Origin: a bacterium
GTDB taxonomy: Bacteria > Patescibacteria > Dojkabacteria > JAKAPS01 > JAJZLI01
Assembly (NCBI GenBank): GCA_021816845.1
Contig: JAKAWT010000002.1
Span: 124,001 to 188,000, forward strand
Length of the DNA stretch: 64,000 nucleotides
Direction: 5' to 3'
Made by a program: the position numbers and the translations under genes. The notes below the pieces were generated by a model. That model had not been told where the DNA came from. It worked only from the letters and a program-made list of their open reading frames with translations, and searched no databases. Below, one piece after another: positions 43,526 to 52,631 of the stretch; the first letter of the stretch is position 1; every line of letters begins with the position of its first letter.

Positions 43526-46264
43526 TCAAATATGATTAATATTAAAAATATTATAATTCGTATTAATATCATACTTCATAAAAATGTTAAGTGTTTCAAC
43601 TGATTGTTTTAGTCTCCCTGTCTTGAAATATAATAGAGATAAAATAGCGTTATTATTATCTAGATTATTTGTGAAATATACCATGTTATTACCGTAGAAA
43701 TTAGTTTGAAATATTATTTTTTGATTATATATTTGTTTTTGTATTTTATTATTATGAATCTCAAAATATGGTATCAATGCTGCATATAAAACCAATGATT
43801 CTTGATAATCACGTATTTGACCATTTATTGAATACTGTGAAAATATTATGTGAGAATCATTCCATTGATTAATGAAAAATTTAGTTTTCTTAATATAATT
43901 ATATGCTTCCTTACTATTATTTAAATAATAGTCTAGACCAGCGTTCCATAATACCTGATAAGCATCAAGAGCAAATCTAGTTGAAATATTTGACTCACCA
44001 AATCTTCCATTATTGTTAATAATACAGTAATTCACTGGTAAGTATATATTTTTATTATTTAGTGTAGAACAATTATTTATAACTCTATATGATGTATTTA
44101 CTATGTTACTCCAGTCGTGTGAAGGATCAACAAAAGCAAAAATCCTGTATTGGTAAGGAGCTAAATATGAAGGATTGAGTATGTAGGAATTATTATTCTT
44201 AGCCCAATCACCAGCGATGACATATCTTTGATTATTTATTTTGACGGTTTCATTTTTCCATATGCTATTTAGGATAGCTTTTGCCTTAATAATATAATAG
44301 CTTTTTCTCCACTTATATGCTGCTAATATTAATGAATATGCAATATTTTGATCTGCATTTACAGAAGATTTTGTATTTATAACTCCATAACTTCCATTTG
44401 CATGTTTTCCCCATGAACTCACAAAAAGATTGTAATGTGGTGCTGAAGCATCTCCAGTCTTAGTCATATTTCCATATGTCCAATTTAAGATATTATTAAA
44501 CATATTTTGTTTATTCATATATAAAGTATTTAGGAGTGCATATGATTGGAATTTGGAGGAAGTGATATTTGATTTTGTAGAAACATTGCCTATATAGTTT
44601 AAATATTTAATTTTGTAATATGACCAAAATTCATTTAAAATTAAATTTTCTGTATCTAAGTTTGACTTGTAATATATGTTACTAGTTAATTTACCTGTTA
44701 ACACGGGTATATTAGTCATATTTATATTATTTTCTAAAGTAAATGTTTTAACTTTAGTTTTATTAAATTTTAGAATCTCATAATCTTTGTTATTTATAAT
44801 TTTGTAATAATAATTGTAAAAATTTTTATCAGATATCCCATATAATTGAGATTTTGGATAATGTTTATTAATTATAATATAATTAGTATAAATCCATGGT
44901 TCCTTTGTGAGATATTTGTTGTTATTGATTTCATTTGTTGTTATTAAAAATTTATAATTTATTTTTATATTTTGTAATAATTCTGAATCATCATTAATAT
45001 TTGCAAGGACGAATCCACTTTTATAATCTTTTTGAAATTTATCTACTGTAGTTTTGAAATAACTTCCATAATTATGTTTATATATTTTATTATGGTTGTT
45101 TAAATAATAAGATTGATATTCTATATTTAATAATGAGAATATAATCACTAATATAAACAATGTGTATTTAAAATATCTTTTTAGATATATATTATTTTTA
45201 TAATCTATTGATGCAAAAAATATTGCTGGAGGAATCGCAATAAATGGAAGTAGTAGCAAAGTTAATTCTCTGTTTGGATTTTGTAAAAATATAGATAATA
45301 CTAAAAATAATAATGGTATTAAAACTAGTATCAATATGATTATTGAGTTATGTTTGTTAGTTTTTTTTATCCTAAAGAAAAAGCATGCATAAGAAAATAT
45401 TGAAAGTATAATAAAGAATAGTCCATATATTGAGACTATATTTTCTGCCAAATGAATTAGATTTATTAATATATTTTGTGAATTTATTACTAGATTATAG
45501 TTGATGTTTCCAATGAAATTTTTATAAATATAATAGTTATAAATTAATATATACAATATTGGTATTATTGCAATAAACAAGAATAGTATAATTGTTGCTT
45601 CAATTTTTTTAATGTCTTCGTATTTACATTTTTTTTCAAAGTAAATAAATAATGGGATTATAATTATATATATTATTGATATAATATTTAATAGAATTAA
45701 TCCTGCAGTTAAAACACTTATTAGGAATAATTTCATCTTTCTATTAGTATTATTCCATGTTATTAGATAATAGAAGAGCATTATGGATAGCAATGAGTAA
45801 ATTATAAAATGTGACCCTGAAGAAACAAAATATAATATATTGGGATTGAATGTAATTATTAAAGATGATAGTAACCCAGCAATTTTATTTTTAGTTATAT
45901 ATTTTATTAGAATATATAAATATACATTCAAAATTGAAAAAAATATTATATTTGGTATTGCTAAAGAAATTCCCGAATTTAATAAATATTGATTTATAGA
46001 AAATATTGAGAATATTATATTATATAGTAAGTGATAAGATCCTAATTGTAGTGACCCAGTATAAATTTTATCTAAGAAAATTTTAGTATTTTCTAATTGT
46101 ATGTTTGAATAATTGCTTAAAATTAGTAAATTACTCTTTACTAAAAAATATGTATAAAATGAGGATATTAGAAAAGAATATATAAATATAATCCTCTTTA
46201 TAGGTGATTTGTTAATATTTAATTTTTTTGAACTTAATTCTTTAATTTTATATGCTATATTCAT
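43526..46264 (-). CDS. Membrane protein with GH8-like domain, acid Glu replaced by Lys
   Basis: A 912-residue protein with two parts. Residues 20-385 hold about 11 membrane segments resembling the PMT/GT39-like superfamily. The outer C-terminal part (about 540-860) resembles GH8 (BcsZ-type cellulase): ITSSKFQSYALL aligns with TTSEGQSYGMF of BcsZ by memory, so the acid Glu is K571. D638 (NADQNIAYSLIL) and D767 (STRFALDAYQVLW) keep the other Asp positions, and LNPSYLAPYQYRIF matches. Hydrolysis is therefore doubtful, and glycan binding is an alternative. The protein is extremely Asn-, Ile- and Tyr-rich. The GT2 gene overlaps it by 4 bp, and together they suggest synthesis of a beta-glycan. Confidence 0.75.
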   Translation of the reverse strand: MNIAYKIKELSSKKLNINKSPIKRIIFIYSFLISSFYTYFLVKSNLLILSNYSNIQLENTKIFLDKIYTGSLQLGSYHLLYNIIFSIFSINQYLLNSGISLAIPNIIFFSILNVYLYILIKYITKNKIAGLLSSLIITFNPNILYFVSSGSHFIIYSLLSIMLFYYLITWNNTNRKMKLFLISVLTAGLILLNIISIIYIIIIPLFIYFEKKCKYEDIKKIEATIILFLFIAIIPILYILIYNYYIYKNFIGNINYNLVINSQNILINLIHLAENIVSIYGLFFIILSIFSYACFFFRIKKTNKHNSIIILILVLIPLLFLVLSIFLQNPNRELTLLLLPFIAIPPAIFFASIDYKNNIYLKRYFKYTLFILVIIFSLLNIEYQSYYLNNHNKIYKHNYGSYFKTTVDKFQKDYKSGFVLANINDDSELLQNIKINYKFLITTNEINNNKYLTKEPWIYTNYIIINKHYPKSQLYGISDKNFYNYYYKIINNKDYEILKFNKTKVKTFTLENNINMTNIPVLTGKLTSNIYYKSNLDTENLILNEFWSYYKIKYLNYIGNVSTKSNITSSKFQSYALLNTLYMNKQNMFNNILNWTYGNMTKTGDASAPHYNLFVSSWGKHANGSYGVINTKSSVNADQNIAYSLILAAYKWRKSYYIIKAKAILNSIWKNETVKINNQRYVIAGDWAKNNNSYILNPSYLAPYQYRIFAFVDPSHDWSNIVNTSYRVINNCSTLNNKNIYLPVNYCIINNNGRFGESNISTRFALDAYQVLWNAGLDYYLNNSKEAYNYIKKTKFFINQWNDSHIIFSQYSINGQIRDYQESLVLYAALIPYFEIHNNKIQKQIYNQKIIFQTNFYGNNMVYFTNNLDNNNAILSLLYFKTGRLKQSVETLNIFMKYDINTNYNIFNINHI

Positions 46265-47787
46265 TTGTTCACAAGATTTACAATAGGAATTAATGTCTTA
46301 TTTTCATTTATAATATGCTTTCCATGAGTAGTTTTTTCCCAAGAGTAAGGATTGATCACAATTTGATACATGGCTCTAATAGTAGCTATAGAAAGTACTA
46401 TCCAGTAAATTGGAGATAAAAGTATATATTTAACAATTGAAAATCTATCTCTAGAATATGATCCTATCAAATTTAGATATGTAAAGATCAAGTTACCCAG
46501 TACAAATGATATAATAGAGATAATAAGTATCGGTTCTGGGAAGGATTCCTTAATAAGTGGTGATGATGTGATAAACCATATTAGAAGTAGTACCCAATAA
46601 ATAAAATTAAATGCATTTACAATAACTGTTCCAGGGACTGTTATTAGAAATCCAATAAAATTTTTCCATCCTCCAAGTTCATTTTTAGTTCTTATAGGTT
46701 CTCTTAGGTTAACTATACTAGTTTGTATGAACCCTTTCATCCATCTTGTCCTTTGTTTGATCCAACTATTTATATCTGACGTTGCTTCCTCTTTACTCAT
46801 AGAATCTAATATACTTGTTCTATAACCATTTCTCCTTAATCTAATACCTATATCACAGTCTTCTGCTACATTATAAGGATCCCAACCTCCTATATCTTTT
46901 ATTGCAGATATTCTAAAGTGTGTACTATGGCCTGATAAAGGGATTGGAAAATCAAATTTTTGTAATCCAGGTAAGAATAAATCATAGTAAAATGAAAATT
47001 CGCTATTGAATAAACCAGTTATTATATTTTGATCTGCATTATAATGATCTAATCTTGTTTGAAAACATGCAATGTCTGGTTTCTTTAAGAATGCTAAATA
47101 TGCTTTTTTAAGTTGATTTTTATCTGGGATTATTTCCGCATCATAAATTACTAAAAACTCTCCTTTTAATTCTTGTAATGCTACATTTAAAGCTTTGGGT
47201 TTAGTTTTGGGTTCTACATTTGGTAGTATAAGTTTTCTAAAATTAGATGGGAAGTTTGCCCTATCTATTGCAGCTATAGTCTCATCATCATATTCTTCTA
47301 ATGTTATTATAAATTCTACTTTGTCTTTAGGATAATCAATATCCATCATAGCTTTTTTGATTTGGTTAACAACCTCACTTTCTTTATATAATGGTATAAT
47401 TACTGAATAATATGGTAAATCATTCTCATTGATTAAGCCTATATCTTTATTAGATATATGTATAAAATCTGTTGTCTTAGATTTTAATACTACAATCACT
47501 TTGAAAATCATGAAAATGAAATAAGTTATTGCTATAAATGACGAGATATATATGTATATAGAAATATTACTGAAGTATGATAACAATGTTAAAGAAATTA
47601 ATATTATGGCAATAATTATAGCTAAATTTTCTATTGGTTCTTTGTAAATATGTCTTTTTGAAGAATAGATTAATGGTAAATATAAATAATCTTGAGTATT
47701 TTTATAATTTACTGTATAGAATTTTTCTAGTCTAGGAATAGACATTATTTTTTTTACTATATTCTTTAGATTATTATATATAACCAT
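46261..47787 (-). CDS. Processive GT2, cellulose-synthase-like
   Basis: A 508-residue family 2 glycosyltransferase with N-terminal helices (about 50-105), a cytoplasmic catalytic domain and three C-terminal helices. The motifs are YSVIIPLYKE, the DxD-like DAE in LVIYDAEIIPDK, the catalytic Asp in VAEDCDIGIRL and QRTRW, the QxxRW motif of processive synthases such as BcsA and NodC. It should make and extrude a beta-linked polymer. PilZ, BcsB and BcsC are absent. The partner is the GH8-like protein whose gene overlaps. Confidence 0.9.
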   Translation of the reverse strand: MVIYNNLKNIVKKIMSIPRLEKFYTVNYKNTQDYLYLPLIYSSKRHIYKEPIENLAIIIAIILISLTLLSYFSNISIYIYISSFIAITYFIFMIFKVIVVLKSKTTDFIHISNKDIGLINENDLPYYSVIIPLYKESEVVNQIKKAMMDIDYPKDKVEFIITLEEYDDETIAAIDRANFPSNFRKLILPNVEPKTKPKALNVALQELKGEFLVIYDAEIIPDKNQLKKAYLAFLKKPDIACFQTRLDHYNADQNIITGLFNSEFSFYYDLFLPGLQKFDFPIPLSGHSTHFRISAIKDIGGWDPYNVAEDCDIGIRLRRNGYRTSILDSMSKEEATSDINSWIKQRTRWMKGFIQTSIVNLREPIRTKNELGGWKNFIGFLITVPGTVIVNAFNFIYWVLLLIWFITSSPLIKESFPEPILIISIISFVLGNLIFTYLNLIGSYSRDRFSIVKYILLSPIYWIVLSIATIRAMYQIVINPYSWEKTTHGKHIINENKTLIPIVNLVNK

Positions 47788-48020
47788 TTTCTATAAGGTA
47801 GTAATACATAGATATATTATTATTTATACAATATAAATTAATATTTAGTAATAAACAATAAGTCGTAATTATATATTATTATGAGATAAAATTCAACCTT
47901 GTATTATATATAATAAGTGGCCATAAATATGAAATCTGTTTTTCAGAATATATATTTATTAGTTTCAATTGATTATTTTAAAAATTGAGATTTTAGAATA
48001 TTGATTATATAGTGAATATA

Positions 48021-48950
48021 TCAAACCTTAGGGTTTAAACCTTCTATAAAATGCATAGCATCCATTGCTGCTATACAACCAAGACCAGCAGATGATATTG
48101 CTTGTTTGTATTTAGGATCAGATACATCGCCTGCAGCAAATACACCAGGGACATTTGTTTTTGTAAACTCATGGACTTTTATGTACCCATTATTATCTGT
48201 ATCAATAAATTCTCTAAATATCTCTGTATTAGGTGTATGTCCTATTGCTATGAATACACCTTGTACTTTAATATCATTAATACTATTCGTTTTATTATTC
48301 AAAACTTTTACTCCTTCTACAATATTTTCGCCATAAATATCTTGAAGTTCAGAGTTAAATAATATCTCTATTTTAGGATCTTTCAAAACTCTATCTTGCA
48401 TAATTTTAGATGCTCTAAATTCGTCTCTTCTGTGAACAAGATATATTTTTTTTACAAATTTTGTGAGAAATAAAGACTCTTCCATTGCACTATCCCCACC
48501 CCCAACTACAACTATATCTTTATCCTTAAAAAATGGTCCATCACAAGTAGCACAACCAGATACTCCCTTTCCCATCAATCTTGTTTCTCCGTCAAGTCCT
48601 AGCCATTTTACAGATGCTCCTGTAGAAATAATTACTGTTCTAGTCTTAAATTGTTTATCTTCAGTAAAAATGGTAAAGGGTCTATTTGAAAAGTCAACTT
48701 TTACTACCGTACCATCTTCAAATATAACACCAGTATTTTCTGCCTGTTTTTGCATTTTTAGCATTAGCTCTGGTCCCAATATGCCATTTTCAAATCCTGG
48801 ATAGTTTTCAACTAAAGATGTTATTGTAAGCTGTCCTCCTGGAGTACTCCCTGATACTAGTATAGGTTTCAAATCAGATCTTGCTGCGTAAATCCCTGCA
48901 GTTAATCCTGCAGGTCCAGATCCTAAAATAACAACGTTTTTAATATCCAT
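48021..48950 (-). CDS. trxB: Thioredoxin reductase
   Basis: A 309-residue FAD/NADPH flavoprotein. It has an N-terminal GSGPAGLTAGIYAARS, the redox pair CATC (SGCATCDGPFF, about 133-143), an NADPH-binding VVVGGGDSAMEE and a C-terminal FAD-contact GVFAAGDVSDPKYKQAISSAG. It reduces thioredoxin, which in turn can feed NrdJ. The gene stands alone, with an intergenic region of 233 bp downstream and 327 bp upstream. Confidence 0.97.
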   Translation of the reverse strand: MDIKNVVILGSGPAGLTAGIYAARSDLKPILVSGSTPGGQLTITSLVENYPGFENGILGPELMLKMQKQAENTGVIFEDGTVVKVDFSNRPFTIFTEDKQFKTRTVIISTGASVKWLGLDGETRLMGKGVSGCATCDGPFFKDKDIVVVGGGDSAMEESLFLTKFVKKIYLVHRRDEFRASKIMQDRVLKDPKIEILFNSELQDIYGENIVEGVKVLNNKTNSINDIKVQGVFIAIGHTPNTEIFREFIDTDNNGYIKVHEFTKTNVPGVFAAGDVSDPKYKQAISSAGLGCIAAMDAMHFIEGLNPKV

Positions 48951-49277
48951 AATTAAAAATCTTATAACACATTTATTCTACCATAGTAAGTACATAAAAA
49001 CGAAATACACTGAAGGTTATATACTAATTAATGGTACATTCATATTTTAATAGTATCTTAATGATAGTGAAGATATAAGAACAAGCAGCGCGTTGTAAAT
49101 ATTATTCACTAAAATTAATTTTATCTATACAAAAGTATGTATATGAAAATAAAGGATATGAAATTACGGAGAATTATAGATATATTAGTAGTAAGGGGGA
49201 GCCGAGTTGGGGCTCCCTTCCATTTTCTTGAGTAATCATATAACATTCAGTTGTATTATTCCTATAATTAGTTAGTT
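48951..49277. other. 327-bp intergenic region with one GC-rich hairpin
   Basis: This is the longest gene-free stretch. It lies between the divergent trxB and membrane glycosyltransferase genes. It is AT-rich except for a short patch near 49086-49100 (AAGCAGCGCGTTG) and the hairpin at 49195-49219. No tRNA or open frame over 40 codons is convincing. A small RNA ending at the hairpin is possible. Confidence 0.4.
49195..49219 (+). terminator. GC-rich stem-loop, terminator-like
   Basis: GGGAGCC (49197-49203) pairs with GGCTCCC (49211-49217) around a 7-base loop, and two G-U pairs can extend it. The following bases (TTCCATTTTCTT) are U-rich but not a pure run. It stands out against the AT-rich surroundings and has no plus-strand gene upstream of it, so it may end an uncharacterised small RNA. 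Confidence 0.5.
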
Positions 49278-50783
49278 ATGAATAGATATCTTAAAATATT
49301 CCCTTTTTTGTTAACAATACTTTTAAGACTACCTGCATTTTATGAACCTCATTGGTATGAAGATACAGGTATGTATTCAGCTATAGGTGTGGCTTTAAAC
49401 CATGGTGCGATATTATATAATACTGTATTTGATAATAAAACACCTTTTATTTATTATCTATATGCTTTGTATGAACGTATTCCATTATCTTTGACACTTG
49501 TTTATCAATCTGTTTCTTTAGTTCTTGCTCTACTTACCCAATACTTTATTTTTAAAATAGCTCAACTAAAATTTGGTAATAAAGTGGCATTGATATCATC
49601 AATATTGTTTGCTCTACTTATAGGTAGTGTTTTTTTAGAAGGAACATTAGCTAACGCAGAAAACTATTATATGTTCTTTTCTGTACTATCTATATATATA
49701 ATTCTGAAGAATGTTCCTGATATAAGTTTTCTAAAATTATATATCGCAGGTTTAATTATAGGCCTTGGATTAATGTTCAAAGTGTCAGTTATATTTGATG
49801 CATTCTTTATTGTTGTATATTTCTTCTTCATATTTGATTTTAGAAAATACTTCAAATCGTCATTTTTTTACACCTTAGGTTTGTTCACCCCACTAAGTAT
49901 TTTTCTAATTTATGAATTTTTTACAAATAACCTAGTGAATACTATATATGCGATATTTCTATATAATTTTGGTTATGTTGAAAAAGCAAAACCATTCCTT
50001 GGATTATCAATAGTAGAATTTCAAACTATATTACTTTTTCTAATTCTATTTTTATTTTTTGTATTTTATAAAAAAAGGAAAATTAGAGAAATAAATCTTT
50101 TTATATATTTATGGGTTACTGTAGATCTATACAGTGTATATCTATCAGGAAGACCCTATTTCCATTATCTTCTCCAAATAGCTTTACCACTATGTATTCT
50201 ACTCTCGTACTATATATACAGGATATATCAAGAAAAATGGTATAAAAAAATACTTATTATATTTCTTGTTAGTATATCTATATATCTTGGAGAACTATAT
50301 TTTTTTAGATCAGAGCTCTCATGGCAAATATTTCAACAACTACAGTTTAAATATGACTATTATCCTAATTCTTATGCATATATGTTAGGTCGAGAGAAGA
50401 GTTCACAGTATAACTCTATTTTTATATATAATACCAATGTTATATTTGAGAAAACTGAACAAAATGCAAATATAGTATATCAAATTGCCGATACATTAAA
50501 ATCACTAAATGTTCAAGGTAAGAGAATATTTATAATGGGTAATTTTCCTTGGGATTACTATATGACAAAATCTATCCCTGGTGAAAAATACGTAGTAGAT
50601 TTCCAGATAATAGGAAAGAAAAGACAAAATACTGTTATGTCAGAAATACAAAAGAACAAACCATATCTTATACTCTATTATAACGATAGTTATGGATTTT
50701 CTGGATTAACAAACTTTATTAATAGGTACTACAGATTAGCAAAAATCTCTAAGGGAGCCTACTTTTATGTAATTAAAAGTTAG
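49278..50783 (+). CDS. Membrane glycosyltransferase, PMT/ArnT-like
   Basis: A 501-residue protein with about 11 membrane segments. The first loop has HWYEDTGMYSAIG, matching the acidic DE/ED motif of GT-C (GT39/GT83-like) enzymes that use polyprenyl-phosphate sugars. A soluble outer C-terminal domain follows (about 345-501) with IFIMGNFPWDYY and YLILYYND. It could add a sugar to protein or lipid outside the membrane. TATAAT at 49263-49268 lies 15 bases before the ATG, suggesting a short or absent leader. Confidence 0.8.
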   Translation: MNRYLKIFPFLLTILLRLPAFYEPHWYEDTGMYSAIGVALNHGAILYNTVFDNKTPFIYYLYALYERIPLSLTLVYQSVSLVLALLTQYFIFKIAQLKFGNKVALISSILFALLIGSVFLEGTLANAENYYMFFSVLSIYIILKNVPDISFLKLYIAGLIIGLGLMFKVSVIFDAFFIVVYFFFIFDFRKYFKSSFFYTLGLFTPLSIFLIYEFFTNNLVNTIYAIFLYNFGYVEKAKPFLGLSIVEFQTILLFLILFLFFVFYKKRKIREINLFIYLWVTVDLYSVYLSGRPYFHYLLQIALPLCILLSYYIYRIYQEKWYKKILIIFLVSISIYLGELYFFRSELSWQIFQQLQFKYDYYPNSYAYMLGREKSSQYNSIFIYNTNVIFEKTEQNANIVYQIADTLKSLNVQGKRIFIMGNFPWDYYMTKSIPGEKYVVDFQIIGKKRQNTVMSEIQKNKPYLILYYNDSYGFSGLTNFINRYYRLAKISKGAYFYVIKS

Positions 50784-50815
50784 ATCTATGAAGTTTAGAT
50801 TAACAGAGTTACAAC

Positions 50816-52354
50816 TCAAGGTATACTTGCTGTTGTAGAATTTAATGTTGGATAAGTTGGTGTAGGAAAATTTACAATTGGTAGATTATTATTTTGTATG
50901 TAGTCCATAATAAGCCTATGTGCCATAGGTCCAGTTTGGAATGCTCCTACTGCATATTGTGACATTAATGAATCATTTATATTTCCTGCCCATACCCCAA
51001 CTGAAAGTTGTGGTATAAACATATAATCTGTAATATCTCTAGGTCCATTTGATGTACCATCTTTAGATCCATATGGTCTTCCTTGAACAGAATAGTAATA
51101 GGTGTGTGATCCATATAGAGGTTCTTTTAATGCTGTATCACCAAGTACTGCGTCCATCTCTGCAACAGCGTTAGCATCTAATATCCTATTTTTTGGAGGA
51201 TTAGTATTATTTAGGATTGTTTGATTGTTATATACAATTTTAATAAAGGGTGTTGATTGAGCATAATAGCCTCCATTATCAAGAGCATTATATGCTCCAA
51301 CCATTCTAACCAATGGTACCCCTGCAGCACCTAGTACTAAAGGTAATCCTACATATACTTTTGGATTTAGTTGTATTCCTTCCTTTATAAGTGTATTGAA
51401 CCCGTTTTGATAACCTATCCTTGCAAGCATTTTAATTGCTGGGATATTAATAGATTGATTTATTGCTCTGTCTATAGAAACCCATCCAACAGTGTATCCT
51501 TCATAGTCTGTAGGACAATAATTACCATAACATATAGGTGAATCATCAATCATTGTCTGAGGAGAGTACCCCATTTCAAATGCTTTAACATAAATTAATG
51601 GTTTCATAGCTGATCCCTGTTGCCTTGGTACATCTGCCATATTAAGGTAAGCTCCATAATTAGGACCTCCTATCATTGCAAGCACATATCCATTTGTTGG
51701 GTTATCTGCTACCAACGCTGCTGAATCAGCTCCTATTGGAACATCATATTTTTGAAAATCACTTGTTACTATTTGTTGAGCAAGTGTATTCAAGGTTGGG
51801 TCTACTGTGGTGTACACTTGTAATCCACCTAGAAGAAGATATTTTTGATAATTTTGATATAGTTTATGAATTACATATTCTGTAAAATATGGTGTGTGAA
51901 GAATACTAAAATACGGAGTATTAGTATTTTGATTTGCTAGTGCTATATCATTTTTCGTTATTGCACCCCCATTATATAAAAACTGCATAAAGTCATTTTT
52001 TGCTTTCATAGCTAAAGATAACGTATCTGGATTTGATGAATATGGAGGAATATTTATAAGATGATAAAGTATAGAATCTCCTGCATATGCTGAAGGATTA
52101 GAAACATATTGATATGCTTTCATTTCTGGCCCATATATTTTACCTATAATCTCATTGTTAGATGCATATATTGTAGTCGCAGCTTTTGGTGGAGATAAAC
52201 TTTCTACTGGGTTAAATCCATTAAATGAGGTAAATTGTATAGCTGGGCCAGTAACCGTTTTAAACAGTGTATAAATTATACTAGCAAGTAAAAATATTAA
52301 TGGTACTGCTATAAATTTAATTGTTGATTTTAGAATTTTACTTTTCAATTCCAT
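50816..52354 (-). CDS. PBP1-like transpeptidase lacking the GT51 domain
   Basis: A 512-residue membrane-anchored protein (helix about 12-32) of the class A penicillin-binding protein line. The catalytic motifs are SAMK (S248, K251 in QQGSAMKPL), SIN (S301 to N303) and KDGT (K431, usually KTGT). The N-terminal strand IYASNNEIIGKIYG and the linker PYFTEYVIHKL, found on either side of the GT51 glycosyltransferase domain in PBP1A, are kept. The GT51 domain itself (about 180 residues with the EDxxFxxH motif) is missing. It may only cross-link peptidoglycan. It follows xseB by 4 bp. Confidence 0.85.
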   Translation of the reverse strand: MELKSKILKSTIKFIAVPLIFLLASIIYTLFKTVTGPAIQFTSFNGFNPVESLSPPKAATTIYASNNEIIGKIYGPEMKAYQYVSNPSAYAGDSILYHLINIPPYSSNPDTLSLAMKAKNDFMQFLYNGGAITKNDIALANQNTNTPYFSILHTPYFTEYVIHKLYQNYQKYLLLGGLQVYTTVDPTLNTLAQQIVTSDFQKYDVPIGADSAALVADNPTNGYVLAMIGGPNYGAYLNMADVPRQQGSAMKPLIYVKAFEMGYSPQTMIDDSPICYGNYCPTDYEGYTVGWVSIDRAINQSINIPAIKMLARIGYQNGFNTLIKEGIQLNPKVYVGLPLVLGAAGVPLVRMVGAYNALDNGGYYAQSTPFIKIVYNNQTILNNTNPPKNRILDANAVAEMDAVLGDTALKEPLYGSHTYYYSVQGRPYGSKDGTSNGPRDITDYMFIPQLSVGVWAGNINDSLMSQYAVGAFQTGPMAHRLIMDYIQNNNLPIVNFPTPTYPTLNSTTASIP

Positions 52355-52358
52355 ATAT

Positions 52359-52631
52359 TTAATTATCTAAATCTTGATCTAGATCCGGATATAGGTCCAC
52401 TTCTTCTAATTCTTTATTTATAAGAGTAATTTTATTTTTTGTACTATTCAAATACTTAATACATTCCTTATATAGTTTTGTTCCTTCTTCTATTTTTTTT
52501 ATTTGATCTTCAATTGTTAATTCATCATTTTCAAGTTCTTGTATTATACTTTCGAATCTTTCATATTTTTTAGAGAAGCTTATTTCAGAATTTTCTTTAT
52601 TTTTTATATTATTGATATTTTTTTTAGCCAT
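52359..52631 (-). CDS. xseB: Exodeoxyribonuclease VII small subunit
   Basis: A 90-residue protein with the XseB pattern FSKKYERFESIIQELENDELTIEDQIKKIEEG, then LYKECIKYLNSTKNKI (the YE..L..I...LE motif and a second helix). It binds XseA to form exonuclease VII, which degrades single-stranded DNA. The C-terminal acidic tail (LYPDLDQDLDN) is encoded by a GATC-rich repeat tract and is not a family feature. It overlaps xseA by 8 bp. Confidence 0.9.
   Translation of the reverse strand: MAKKNINNIKNKENSEISFSKKYERFESIIQELENDELTIEDQIKKIEEGTKLYKECIKYLNSTKNKITLINKELEEVDLYPDLDQDLDN
52370..52394 (-). repeat. GATC-rich tract encoding the XseB tail
   Basis: AATCTTGATCTAGATC, then CGGATATAG on the plus strand. 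It contains the GATCTAGATC core and gives an Asp/Leu-rich C-terminus in XseB. Confidence 0.6.
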
